This document shows, in pieces, positions 35,677 to 43,686 of a stretch of 64,000 nt of DNA. The notes below the pieces were generated by a model. The model searched no databases, was not told the origin of the DNA, and saw nothing but the letters and a program-made list of their open reading frames with translations. A program made the position numbers and the translations under genes. Each line of letters opens with the position of its first letter. Within the stretch, counting starts at the first letter, position 1. This DNA is from Natronococcus pandeyae (lineage in GTDB: Archaea > Halobacteriota > Halobacteria > Halobacteriales > Natrialbaceae), in assembly GCF_008122205.1 (NCBI RefSeq), contig NZ_PHNJ01000019.1:28494-92493 (forward strand), read 5' to 3'.

Positions 35677-35736
35677 CTGTGTGCCCTCGTGTGTGCCCTC
35701 GATCGTGTTTGTAGTCAGTGCTGACGTCTCGATTCC

Positions 35737-36801
35737 TCAGTCGGCGAACTCCGTCACCACGGGGATGCCGACCGTCTCGAAGTCGGTCATCGCCGCCAGT
35801 TCGTCGTTCAGCTCTTCGAGACCGATGCGCTCGGTGATCACCTTCCCCGGTTCCAGCTTCTCCGTTCTCACCATGTCGAAGATTTCGTGGTATCGCGACG
35901 GCTGGAGCCCGCTGGATCCGTAAATCTCGATTTCGCCCATCACCAGCGCGTCGGTCGGTATCGAGGTGTACCCCTCCTGTTCGCGCGGCGTCAGGCCGAT
36001 CTGTACGTGCGTCCCGCGAGTGCCGAGCGAGTTGATCGCGTTCCGGCAGGTCTCCTCGATGCCGAGCGCGTCGAGCGAGACGTCCGCGCCGCCGTCGGTC
36101 AGATCGACGACCGCTTTCACCGGGTCGGCTTCGGAGGCGTCGACCGTCTCGACGGCCCCCAGGTCTTCGGCGAGGTCCAGTTTCTCGTCCATGATGTCGA
36201 CGCCGATCACGTTCGCGCCGAGCGCGTCCGCGATGTGGACCGCCGACAGGCCGATACCGCCGAGGCCGTAGACGACGACGTCCTGGCCGCGACCGACCGC
36301 CGCCTGGTGGGCCATCCCACGGAAGGCGGTCATGAACCGGCAGCCGAGGCCGGCGACCTCCACCGGATCGAGCCCCTCGGGGAGCGGTACTGCATTGATG
36401 TCCGCGTTCGGGATCGGCACTTCCTCGGCGAACGCGCCGGGCGCCCCTTCCTGAAATCCCAGTCCCAGGTGGTTTTCGCACAGGTTCTCGTACCCGTTCC
36501 GACACTCGAGACAGCGCCCGCAGGCGAAATTGAACGGGATCGCGATTCGGTCGCCCTCCGACACCGATTCGACCTCGTCGCCGGCGGCGATCACCGTCCC
36601 CGCCGGTTCGTGGCCGAGAATGTGACCTCTCGGAGGCTTGTAGTCGAACCACTCCCAGTTTCCCTGCCACCCGTGCCAGTCGCTCCGGCAGACGCCGCAC
36701 GCATCGACCCGTGCGACGACGCCGTCCGGCTCGGGCTCCGGTCTCGGGACGTCTCTGATCGCTAGCGGCTCCTGGTACTCTTCGAGTACTGCAGCGTTCA
36801 T
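35737..36801 (-). CDS. Zinc-dependent alcohol dehydrogenase (MDR family)
   Basis: A 354-residue medium-chain dehydrogenase. The catalytic zinc ligands are in DACGVCRSDWHGW and LGHEPAG. The structural zinc lobe has four cysteines in CGRCLECRNGYENLC. The NAD-binding motif is YGLGGIGLSAVHIA, followed by an acidic residue typical of NAD preference. Members oxidise alcohols, or formaldehyde adducts in some archaea. It is divergent from the aldehyde dehydrogenase gene with a shared 198-nt promoter, so the pair could oxidise an alcohol to an acid stepwise. Substrate is unknown. Confidence 0.88.
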   Translation of the reverse strand: MNAAVLEEYQEPLAIRDVPRPEPEPDGVVARVDACGVCRSDWHGWQGNWEWFDYKPPRGHILGHEPAGTVIAAGDEVESVSEGDRIAIPFNFACGRCLECRNGYENLCENHLGLGFQEGAPGAFAEEVPIPNADINAVPLPEGLDPVEVAGLGCRFMTAFRGMAHQAAVGRGQDVVVYGLGGIGLSAVHIADALGANVIGVDIMDEKLDLAEDLGAVETVDASEADPVKAVVDLTDGGADVSLDALGIEETCRNAINSLGTRGTHVQIGLTPREQEGYTSIPTDALVMGEIEIYGSSGLQPSRYHEIFDMVRTEKLEPGKVITERIGLEELNDELAAMTDFETVGIPVVTEFAD

Positions 36802-36999
36802 CTATGCCCCAGTGTATCATTCCCCACACCAAAAGATTTGCTCCGGTGACATGTAGAACACGTTCGAATAGTAACTGAAACCAGGCGCCAGGTCCCCGTT
36901 TTCGAGGAGCAATCCAGGGAACGAAGCGTCCAGCCAGCGAGTAGCGCAGTTGGGGAGTTCACTACGAGAACTAAGGTCGACAGCGACGAAACACAGTGT

Positions 37000-38514
37000 A
37001 TGATCTCCGGTAGCACTGTCCAGGACCGGCACGAAGCGGCACACGAAGCGGCAACCGACGGCCTCGAGTTCGCCGCCTGGATCGACGGCTCGTCCCACGA
37101 AACCGGCGAGACGCTCGAGAGCCGGGATCCGGTGATCGACGAACCGATCGTCGAGGTGCCCCGCTGTGACTCGAGTTGCGTCGACCGCGCGGTCGAGGCC
37201 GCGTGGCGAGCGTACCGCGAGGACTGGTCGGAAACGACGCCGGGAGAGCGCTCGTCGCTTCTGTTCGAGTGGATCCACCGACTCTCGGATCGGGTCGAGG
37301 ACCTGACGCTGCTCGAGTGTCTGGACACCGGTAAACCGATCTCGCAGGCCCGAGGTGAGGTCGAAGGCGCGATCGATACCCTCGAGTACTACGCGTCGGT
37401 CTGCCGAGCCCAGCGGGCCGACACGATTCCAGCGGGACCCGACTTGCACGCGTACACCCGCCACGAGCCGTACGGCGTCGTCGGTCAGATCGTCCCCTGG
37501 AACTTTCCGATCTGGGCGGCGGCGTGGAAACTCGGCCCGGCCCTGGCCGCCGGGAACGCCTGCGTGCTGAAACCGTCGGCGAACGCGCCGCTGACCGCGA
37601 TTCGAATCGCACAGCTATCGGAGGGCGTGTTTCCGGACGGCGTAGTCAACGTCGTCACGGGTACCGGCAGCGAGGTCGGCGGCCCGCTCACGGAGCACCC
37701 GGACGTCAGAAAGGTGTCGTTCACCGGAAGCACCGAGGTCGGGAAAGGAGTCATGCACGCGGCCGCCGATCGGGTCGCCCCCGTCACGCTGGAACTGGGC
37801 GGAAAGTCGCCGTTTCTCGTCTTTCCGGACGCGAACCTCGATCGCGTCGTCGACGCGGTCGCCGACGGCATCTTCTACAGCACCGGCGAGATCTGCGACG
37901 CCTTCTCGCGGGCGCTGGTCCACGAGGACGTCCTCGAGGAGTTCACCGAGCGCTTCGTCGAAAAGGCGCGCTCGTACGTCCTCGGCGACCCACTGGACGA
38001 GGAGACGACGATGGGGCCGCTGACCTCCCGCGAGCAGTTCGAAACCGTCAGCGACTACGTCGAGATCGGCAGAGAGGAGGCGACGCTGCTCTGTGGCGGC
38101 GGACGACCGGACGACCCCGAACTCGAGGACGGCTGGTACGTCGAACCCACCGTGTTCGGCGACGTCGAGAACGAGATGGACGTCGCCTGCAAGGAGATCT
38201 TTGGCCCGGTCCAGACGATCATCGGCTTCTCCTCGTACGAGGAGGGAATCGAACTCGCCAACGACAGCCGGTACGGGCTCGCCGCGGGGATCGGAACGGA
38301 GCGGACCTCGGTCGCTCATCGGGCCGCCGCCGACCTCGAAGCCGGCCTGATCTACGTCAACGAGTACGGCCCGATCCTGCCGGAAGCGCCCTACGGCGGC
38401 TACAAAGCGTCGGGGATCGGGAAGGATCTGGGGCTCGAGGCGCTCGAGCACTACCGGCGAACGAAGACGGTCTACGTCAATCTCGACGACCCGACCGACA
38501 GGGACACTTCGTGA
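37000..38514 (+). CDS. NAD(P)-dependent aldehyde dehydrogenase (betaine-aldehyde-type)
   Basis: A 504-residue ALDH of normal length. The oxyanion Asn is in PWNFP, the glycine-rich loop in FTGSTEVGK, the general base Glu265 in LELGGKSP, and the nucleophile Cys299 in STGEICDAFSR. It resembles betaine-aldehyde and related dehydrogenases by overall pattern, but these cannot be told apart reliably by eye. Its position next to the BCCT/DMGDH/FolD island supports an osmolyte-linked aldehyde. It is followed 39 nt later by the second folD on the same strand, probably one operon. Confidence 0.85.
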   Translation: MISGSTVQDRHEAAHEAATDGLEFAAWIDGSSHETGETLESRDPVIDEPIVEVPRCDSSCVDRAVEAAWRAYREDWSETTPGERSSLLFEWIHRLSDRVEDLTLLECLDTGKPISQARGEVEGAIDTLEYYASVCRAQRADTIPAGPDLHAYTRHEPYGVVGQIVPWNFPIWAAAWKLGPALAAGNACVLKPSANAPLTAIRIAQLSEGVFPDGVVNVVTGTGSEVGGPLTEHPDVRKVSFTGSTEVGKGVMHAAADRVAPVTLELGGKSPFLVFPDANLDRVVDAVADGIFYSTGEICDAFSRALVHEDVLEEFTERFVEKARSYVLGDPLDEETTMGPLTSREQFETVSDYVEIGREEATLLCGGGRPDDPELEDGWYVEPTVFGDVENEMDVACKEIFGPVQTIIGFSSYEEGIELANDSRYGLAAGIGTERTSVAHRAAADLEAGLIYVNEYGPILPEAPYGGYKASGIGKDLGLEALEHYRRTKTVYVNLDDPTDRDTS

Positions 38515-38553
38515 CGAGTCGCGGGATCCGGTTTCACCGTCCAAGCGCGCCGA

Positions 38554-39504
38554 ATGCTACAAGATCGTTGCCATCGAAATCGGAACGTGTCGACGGAACT
38601 GTTACTCGGCGAACCCGTCGCGACCGACGTTCGCGAGGCGGCGAGCGACCGGATCCATGAACTCGGCGCTCGAGGGATCGTCCCGACGCTCGGGACCGTC
38701 CTGATGAGCGACGACGAGGCCGACGCGCGGTTCATGGACCTGAAACACGACGCGTGCGACGACGTCGGTATCGAAACACGGGACGTTCGACTCGAGCCGT
38801 CCGCACCACCGACACGCCTCTATCGGCAGGTCGAGAACCTCTGTGCCGATCCCGAGGTCGACGCCGTGTTCGTCCAAGCGCCGCTTCCGGTTCACGTCTC
38901 GCTGTCCGCGGTCAGGCGGCGACTCGATCCCGAGAAAGACGTCGACTGTTTCCACCTCGAGAACCTCGGCCGACTCGTCGGCGGCGAGCCGCGATTCGTG
39001 CCGGCCACGCCGGCGGCGGTCTGCCGACTGCTTTCGAGCTACGACGTTTCGATCGCGGGCGCGGACGTCGTGATCGTCGGCCGGTCCGGGATCATCGGGA
39101 AACCACTGGCGAACCTGCTGCTCCAGGACAGGACGCCGGGGAACGCGACCGTTACCGTCTGTCACTCGCAGACGACCGACCTCGCGTCGGTCACCCGGCG
39201 GGCGGACGTCGTCGTCACCGCCAGCGGCGTTCCGGAACTGGTCGACGGCTCGATGCTCACCTCAGGCGTCGTGGTCGTCGACGTGAGCGCGAATCGTGCT
39301 CCTGAGACTGGCGAATCGGGCGACGGCTCGAGCAATCGAGACGGGTCGGAGTCCGCCGACGTGGTCGGCGACGTCGAGTTCGAGAGCGCCAGGGAGAAAG
39401 CGAGCGCGATCACGCCCGTTCCCGGCGGCGTCGGTCCGGTCACGCTCGCAATGCTCGTGGAGAACGTCGTTCGCGCCACCGAGCGGCGCGCTACCAGCGA
39501 ATAG
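38554..39504 (+). CDS. FolD paralog with altered active-site residues
   Basis: A 316-residue FolD-family protein (GTG 38587 is an alternative start, 11 codons later). It keeps the fold and the catalytic Lys64, but the Tyr of the Y-x3-K motif is Phe60 (DARFMDLKHDAC). KDVDGFH has become KDVDCFHLENLGRL. The NADP site GRSGIIGKPLANLL and TPVPGGVGPVTLAML are intact. An Asp/Gly/Ser-rich insert (about residues 248-268) is absent from the other copy. It may keep dehydrogenase activity with reduced cyclohydrolase, or act on another pterin. It is probably co-transcribed with the aldehyde dehydrogenase. Confidence 0.82.
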   Translation: MLQDRCHRNRNVSTELLLGEPVATDVREAASDRIHELGARGIVPTLGTVLMSDDEADARFMDLKHDACDDVGIETRDVRLEPSAPPTRLYRQVENLCADPEVDAVFVQAPLPVHVSLSAVRRRLDPEKDVDCFHLENLGRLVGGEPRFVPATPAAVCRLLSSYDVSIAGADVVIVGRSGIIGKPLANLLLQDRTPGNATVTVCHSQTTDLASVTRRADVVVTASGVPELVDGSMLTSGVVVVDVSANRAPETGESGDGSSNRDGSESADVVGDVEFESAREKASAITPVPGGVGPVTLAMLVENVVRATERRATSE

Positions 39505-39781
39505 AATTCGACGAATGTACAGAACGAGTGTCGAAAATCGGCTCAGTTATCGACGCGCTCGTGCCGTCGATCCGCCCGAATCCCCCCTCGACGGCGGAAC
39601 AGGGTTTCGAGGAACCGCTCGAGTCGGCCGCCCGACGGGGAGATTGCGGGGGTTCCGGGAAGATAGCAGTCTGCACCGCGCTGTTCTTTCGACGTGAGAC
39701 CTTCTTGGCTCATATTCGAACATAGGAGTTCGACCGAATTAAAAATTCTGGAATGGTGTGGTACGACATAACGAACGTTCG

Positions 39782-41185
39782 TTACTGGCAATCGTCGTCG
39801 AGGATCTGCTCGACGAGCGTGGCTGAACCGCGCCTGAGTCGGCCGCTGGTCGCCGTCCGCGAGAGATCGAGCAGCGACGACAGTTCCTCCAGGGACGCGT
39901 CTCGCGGTTCGTCGTAGTAGCCGTGCCTGTACGCGGCGATCAGCGCCTCGACCTGGGAGTCCGTCAGTCCGAAATCGAACCGGTCGTCGAGTTCGCCGCG
40001 CTGCTTGAGTTCGAGCACGTCGAAACGGATCCCCTCGGATCGCGCGTACTCGTCGAGGTCGTACAGCGCGTCGTGATCCTCGAGTTGCAGCTGTAACATC
40101 CATCCGTTCAGGTAGCTCGTCGTCTCCAGGGTGAGCCCGCCCCGTTCGGTGATCGCGGGCGTGATCAGTTTCGCGTCGTCGCTGTACTCGATACGGTACG
40201 TTCGCTTCCCTCCGATCTCGAGGACGACCGAAGAGTCGGCGACGGTGTGATCCGCCGCGAGCGCCGACTCGACGTCGTCGAAATCCGTTGCCGTGATGCG
40301 GAAATAGTAGACGTCGTGTTGCGGGTCCGTGCCGACGTCCGAGATGACGCTGATCTCTCCGTCCGAGAGCGACCGGATCGTGTCCGTCAGTGCGAGATCC
40401 GGATGCTCGACGTAGACTCGCGCCGAAATCGTGTCGGTGGGTTCGGCGGGTCGATGGGAGAGTGTCCTGACGCGGCCGTCGTCGTACTCACCGGCCGCTG
40501 CTCCGTCGTTCCCGGACAGTTCCACGACGAGTAGCGACTCGACGAGGGATTTCAGTCCGCGCTTCAATCGCCCGCTGACGGCCGAGGGCGAGAGTTCGAG
40601 CGATGCAGCCAACTCGTCGAGGGACGTCTCCCGTGGTTGCCGAAAATACCCTCGTTCGTACGCCCTCGTGAGCGCCGTTCGCTGCTGCTCGGTGAGCGGA
40701 TCCGCATCGACACGTCCGACGGTGGATCGCAGCTGCCTGGAGAGATCGAGGACCTCGAACTCGAACCGCTCCGCTCGCGCGTGCTGCCAGACGTTGTGGA
40801 GCCCCTCGGGGTCGGGAAAGAACCATCGTTCGTGCCACGCGGGTGCCGCGTCGTCTCCCATCGAGCTGCGGGCGTCTAACACGACGCCCCTCTCCCTCGT
40901 GACCTCCGGTCCGAGCAGTTTCGTTTCCGGGGTGAACTCGATTCCCCACAGGTGCTGGTTGTCGACCGCCGAGACTGGCCTCCCGTCACGAACCGTGCAG
41001 TCGTCTTCGAGAGCCGGGCGTATCTCGTCGGGTTCGGCGTTATCGAATCGAAAGAAGTACACGCTCCGACCGGGGGTCGTGCTCGTTTCTCGGACGATAC
41101 TGACGGTGAGGTCGGGTAACGCAGTGAGGGTGTCAGCGAGCGCCCCGACCTCGTGTGCGAACCGGACCTCGGTGACGATCGCCAT
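39782..41185 (-). CDS. Bat-type transcription regulator with two tandem HTH_10 halves
   Basis: A 467-residue protein made of two similar halves. Each half has a beta-rich sensor-like domain and then an HTH_10 (bacterio-opsin-activator) domain: LTEQQRTALTRAYERGYF near residue 165-185 and LTDSQVEALIAAYRHGYY near 395-415. Each ends in a helix that reads SGRLKRGLKSL or SGRLRRGSATL. HTH_10 proteins activate or repress haloarchaeal genes in response to light, oxygen or metabolites. Duplication inside one chain suggests a pseudo-dimer. No output gene is adjacent, so the target is unknown. Confidence 0.82.
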   Translation of the reverse strand: MAIVTEVRFAHEVGALADTLTALPDLTVSIVRETSTTPGRSVYFFRFDNAEPDEIRPALEDDCTVRDGRPVSAVDNQHLWGIEFTPETKLLGPEVTRERGVVLDARSSMGDDAAPAWHERWFFPDPEGLHNVWQHARAERFEFEVLDLSRQLRSTVGRVDADPLTEQQRTALTRAYERGYFRQPRETSLDELAASLELSPSAVSGRLKRGLKSLVESLLVVELSGNDGAAAGEYDDGRVRTLSHRPAEPTDTISARVYVEHPDLALTDTIRSLSDGEISVISDVGTDPQHDVYYFRITATDFDDVESALAADHTVADSSVVLEIGGKRTYRIEYSDDAKLITPAITERGGLTLETTSYLNGWMLQLQLEDHDALYDLDEYARSEGIRFDVLELKQRGELDDRFDFGLTDSQVEALIAAYRHGYYDEPRDASLEELSSLLDLSRTATSGRLRRGSATLVEQILDDDCQ

Positions 41186-41289
41186 TGTGGAGCCGATGTT
41201 TCATATGACAACGCCCCACACAGACTTAACTATCGGTGGTCGAGCCTGCTCCGGAGAGGAGTACCGGGTTGCTTCGGTAGTGCGCCTCG

Positions 41290-42270
41290 TCAGTGCTGTG
41301 CAACGGAGGCCTGACGCAGGCGTTCCACGATCTCTTCGCGGCCGATCCTGCGCTCGGACTCGTTAGCAACGCGACCAACCACGAGGTCGACGAGGTCGAG
41401 TTGGCGTAACAGTTCGAGCGTCTCGTCTCGGTCCAGCCCGAGATCCTGTTTGACTTCGTAAATCGTATTCGACCGCGATACCGTCTCGACGAGAGCCTCG
41501 GCGGTAACGTCCTCAGGAAGCCCGATTCCGTCGGTGAGAACGACCGGCGACGACTGCTCGCGTTCCGAACTGTCGGCCGGCCGAGCGTCGGAGCCACTCC
41601 TCGACGACGGATCCGAATCGCTGCCGGCCTCGGGACGGCCGCTCGAGTCGCCATCCTCGACTCCGTCGGCGTGCGAGTTCGGCTCGTGGATACCGTAATC
41701 GATCATGTAGCGTCGGACCGTTTCCGCGGTGACGTCCATCTCGATAACCTCGCGCATCTCCGTGAACGTGTCACAGGATTCGTAGACCTCCGTGAGCAAC
41801 TCCGGATCCCTGAACGGCGGCACCTCTCGTTCTCGATCGACAGCCGGCGTGTCGTCAGTGTCGTCGGAACCCGTGGGAGGGTCCGGGCTCTGTTCCGCTG
41901 TTCCGAATTCAGCTCCGTCGGTCGAGTTCTCTTCGGTCGCGACGGAGACACTGAGTACGACCGTTATCGTCTCGTCTTCGATCGTCACGCTCGTCGTCTC
42001 GATCTCGAAATCCGGGTCTGTCGTTGGAACGAGCGGTGCCGACTCCAGGGTAACCCGGAGTCGGCCGTCACTGTCGACGGTTACGTTGTCGGGACCGAGC
42101 ACCCCCCGTCGTCGACTCGAGAACGCCGGAATCGCCAGTTCGATTTCGGCAGTCGGCCCCGTTTCCGAATCGAATCGATCGACGAACTCGACGTTCGTTA
42201 CGGTGCCGACCTCCTCGTCGAATTCCTCGAGGAAGAGACCCAATTTCTGAAGGGTACTGCCGACATCCAT
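41290..42270 (-). CDS. Uncharacterised protein with HTH-like C-terminal regions
   Basis: A 326-residue protein starting MDVGSTLQKLGLFLEEFDEE; an ATG ten codons upstream is possible. Residues about 20-120 are a beta-rich domain, followed by an acidic linker. Residues 155-195 (TFTEMREVIEMDVTAETVRR) and the last 70 residues (TIYEVKQDLGLDRDETLELL) look like small helix-turn-helix units. A Ser/Asp-rich linker joins them. I do not recognise the family. A DNA-binding or signalling role is a guess from the helices. It is between two regulators on the same strand. Confidence 0.6.
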   Translation of the reverse strand: MDVGSTLQKLGLFLEEFDEEVGTVTNVEFVDRFDSETGPTAEIELAIPAFSSRRRGVLGPDNVTVDSDGRLRVTLESAPLVPTTDPDFEIETTSVTIEDETITVVLSVSVATEENSTDGAEFGTAEQSPDPPTGSDDTDDTPAVDREREVPPFRDPELLTEVYESCDTFTEMREVIEMDVTAETVRRYMIDYGIHEPNSHADGVEDGDSSGRPEAGSDSDPSSRSGSDARPADSSEREQSSPVVLTDGIGLPEDVTAEALVETVSRSNTIYEVKQDLGLDRDETLELLRQLDLVDLVVGRVANESERRIGREEIVERLRQASVAQH

Positions 42271-42786
42271 GATATATGTTGACTCATTATACACAGGCAT
42301 GAGAATGCATGATGAATACTGTAGGTATTTAAGTTCGAGACGGATCCAGAACGATCGGGTTCCGGTAGCGCCGTCGACTCGACCGGTCGTTGCCCAGGTT
42401 CATCGACCACGGTCCTCGGGCGTCGTTCCTCCGTCACGGGAACGCTACGACGGACTGCGGAGCAGTCAGTATCGCATATTCGGATGGAAGTGGGACAACG
42501 AGTGCAGCGGACATAGTAGATGCGATCGGAAGAATAGGTGCAATAGGCTGGATAGGTGTAATAAGTCGGGCAGGTACAGTAGGTAGGATAGATTAGGTAG
42601 CTGAGGTACCTATTGGGACTGTTGACCTATTGGACCTTCACAGTACGATAATCGTAGATTCGAACGGACGGGTACCACACGCCAAATCGCTCCCGAGCAG
42701 GCCCGATCAAGTAATAAACAACCCCTCGGCTACGTACTGAGCTCACTCTCGTAGTTGGGAATGGGGCACTCGATCGAGAGACCGAT
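42271..42786. other. Intergenic region with 9-nt periodic repeat
   Basis: 516 nt between two minus-strand genes. It contains the 42525-42600 repeat (separate entry). No convincing gene is present, though a plus-strand frame at 42390-42596 reads through the repeat. Confidence 0.4.
42525..42600. repeat. Degenerate 9-nt tandem repeat (ATAGGTGNA-like)
   Basis: About eight units of a degenerate 9-mer in line, such as ATAGGTGCA, ATAGGCTGG and ATAGGTGTA. On the plus strand it gives an Ile-Gly-x peptide pattern (IGRIGAIGWIGVI). It could be a slippage product, iterated binding sites or coding sequence. Confidence 0.5.
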
Positions 42787-43161
42787 TCACCGCGAGAGCT
42801 GAAGCGCGATTCCGTCGTTCGCGTCGATCGAAATACGGACGTCGTCGATGGCCTGGTCGTACTCGCTGGTGTGCCGACCAGACTGGCAGATTCGCAGCCG
42901 CTCGTCGAGTAGCTTTGCGTCGGTGAGCAACTCGAGTTTCCGGTAGGTCGTCGAGAGCGGAACGTCACAGCGTTCGGAGATCTCGGCGGCGGAGAGGTGA
43001 TCGTCGCTGTCGGAGACCGACTCGAGAATGCGACGACAATCGTCGTCGTTGAATGCGGTGAGAATCGTCTCGACGGAATCGTCGCTGGAGATTACCTGCT
43101 GGCTGTTCGCGAACTCTTCACGACCGGATGCACTGGTAGCCGCCATCAGCGATTGGCTCAT
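42787..43161 (-). CDS. Winged-helix transcription regulator (ArsR-like)
   Basis: A 124-residue protein. The core DDDCRRILESVSDSDDHLSA followed by EISERCDVPLSTTYRKLELL is a standard winged HTH, then a beta wing and an acidic C-terminus. Haloarchaeal members of this kind often have this short length and a disordered N-terminus. The start was placed at MSQSLMAATS (43161); the two candidate ATGs upstream and downstream differ by a few residues. It is on the same strand as the unknown gene at 41290 but 516 nt away. The target is unknown. Confidence 0.72.
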   Translation of the reverse strand: MSQSLMAATSASGREEFANSQQVISSDDSVETILTAFNDDDCRRILESVSDSDDHLSAAEISERCDVPLSTTYRKLELLTDAKLLDERLRICQSGRHTSEYDQAIDDVRISIDANDGIALQLSR

Positions 43162-43374
43162 ACCAATTGGTGGTCGCCGTACAGCCACCAGTGTTCACCA
43201 CAGATATCGTGGGAGGTTTATAACCCCCTCACCAGAGCAGGCGCTCGAATCAGCACAGCATCGGAAAGAGAGATGTGAGACCGTGTTTATTGTTGAGAAA
43301 GAAAGATGTCACCGGATGGGGACTCGAATGGCCCGACGGACTTCGTGAGAGAGCAGTTCGCTCGAACGACGTCG

Positions 43375-43533
43375 CTACGACTCGTCGTTCTGCCCGTCGA
43401 AGGCGTCCTGGGTTACGGCAGTGCCACAGATCACACACCCGTTTTCGACGAGTGCCTCCCGCATGGAGGGATTGACCCTGATCGACTGATCACACTCCGG
43501 GCAAACAAAGACGTAGTCTTCACAGGTGCTCAT
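43375..43533 (-). CDS. Mini zinc-ribbon protein 1 (52 aa)
   Basis: A 52-residue protein with VFVCPECDQSIRVNPSMREA and NGCVICGTAVTQDAFD: two CxxC pairs about 21 residues apart, a rubredoxin-like or zinc-ribbon knuckle. It is clearly related to the small proteins at 46445-46582 and 58596-58748 (same C-P-E-C-D-Q...C-x2-C layout). It is divergent from the HTH_10 gene at 43687, with the tandem hairpins between them. The family is common and uncharacterised in haloarchaea. It is too short for usual gene finders. Confidence 0.68.
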   Translation of the reverse strand: MSTCEDYVFVCPECDQSIRVNPSMREALVENGCVICGTAVTQDAFDGQNDES

Positions 43534-43595
43534 TGATACTGGTTGATACACCGTTCGTTAATAAATTACCCTCTCTTGTTCTGACGACGTGAGAA

Positions 43596-43643
43596 TTGCG
43601 CGGCGAGAGCCGCGATAGAAAGTTGCGCGGCGAGAGCCGCGAT
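43596..43643. promoter_or_regulatory. Two tandem perfect hairpins upstream of an HTH_10 gene
   Basis: The 21-nt unit TTGCGCGGCGAGAGCCGCGAT occurs twice (43596-43616 and 43623-43643) with a 27-nt period. Each copy contains the perfect stem CGCGGC-GAGA-GCCGCG. It lies 44 nt before the ATG at 43687, in the divergent intergenic region. Possible roles are operator, RNA leader or transcription pause. Confidence 0.65.
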
Positions 43644-43686
43644 CCCCATCTTCAAGACGATACGGTCCAAACGCTTCACGAGAGCC

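Noticed and set aside
42390..42596. Plus-strand ORF with Ile-Gly repeats, considered as a bacteriocin-like peptide
   Set aside because: No signal peptide, cysteines or export genes; the pattern follows from the 9-nt DNA repeat.
43596..43643. CRISPR-like repeat
   Set aside because: Only two copies with a 6-nt spacer; no cas genes in the window.
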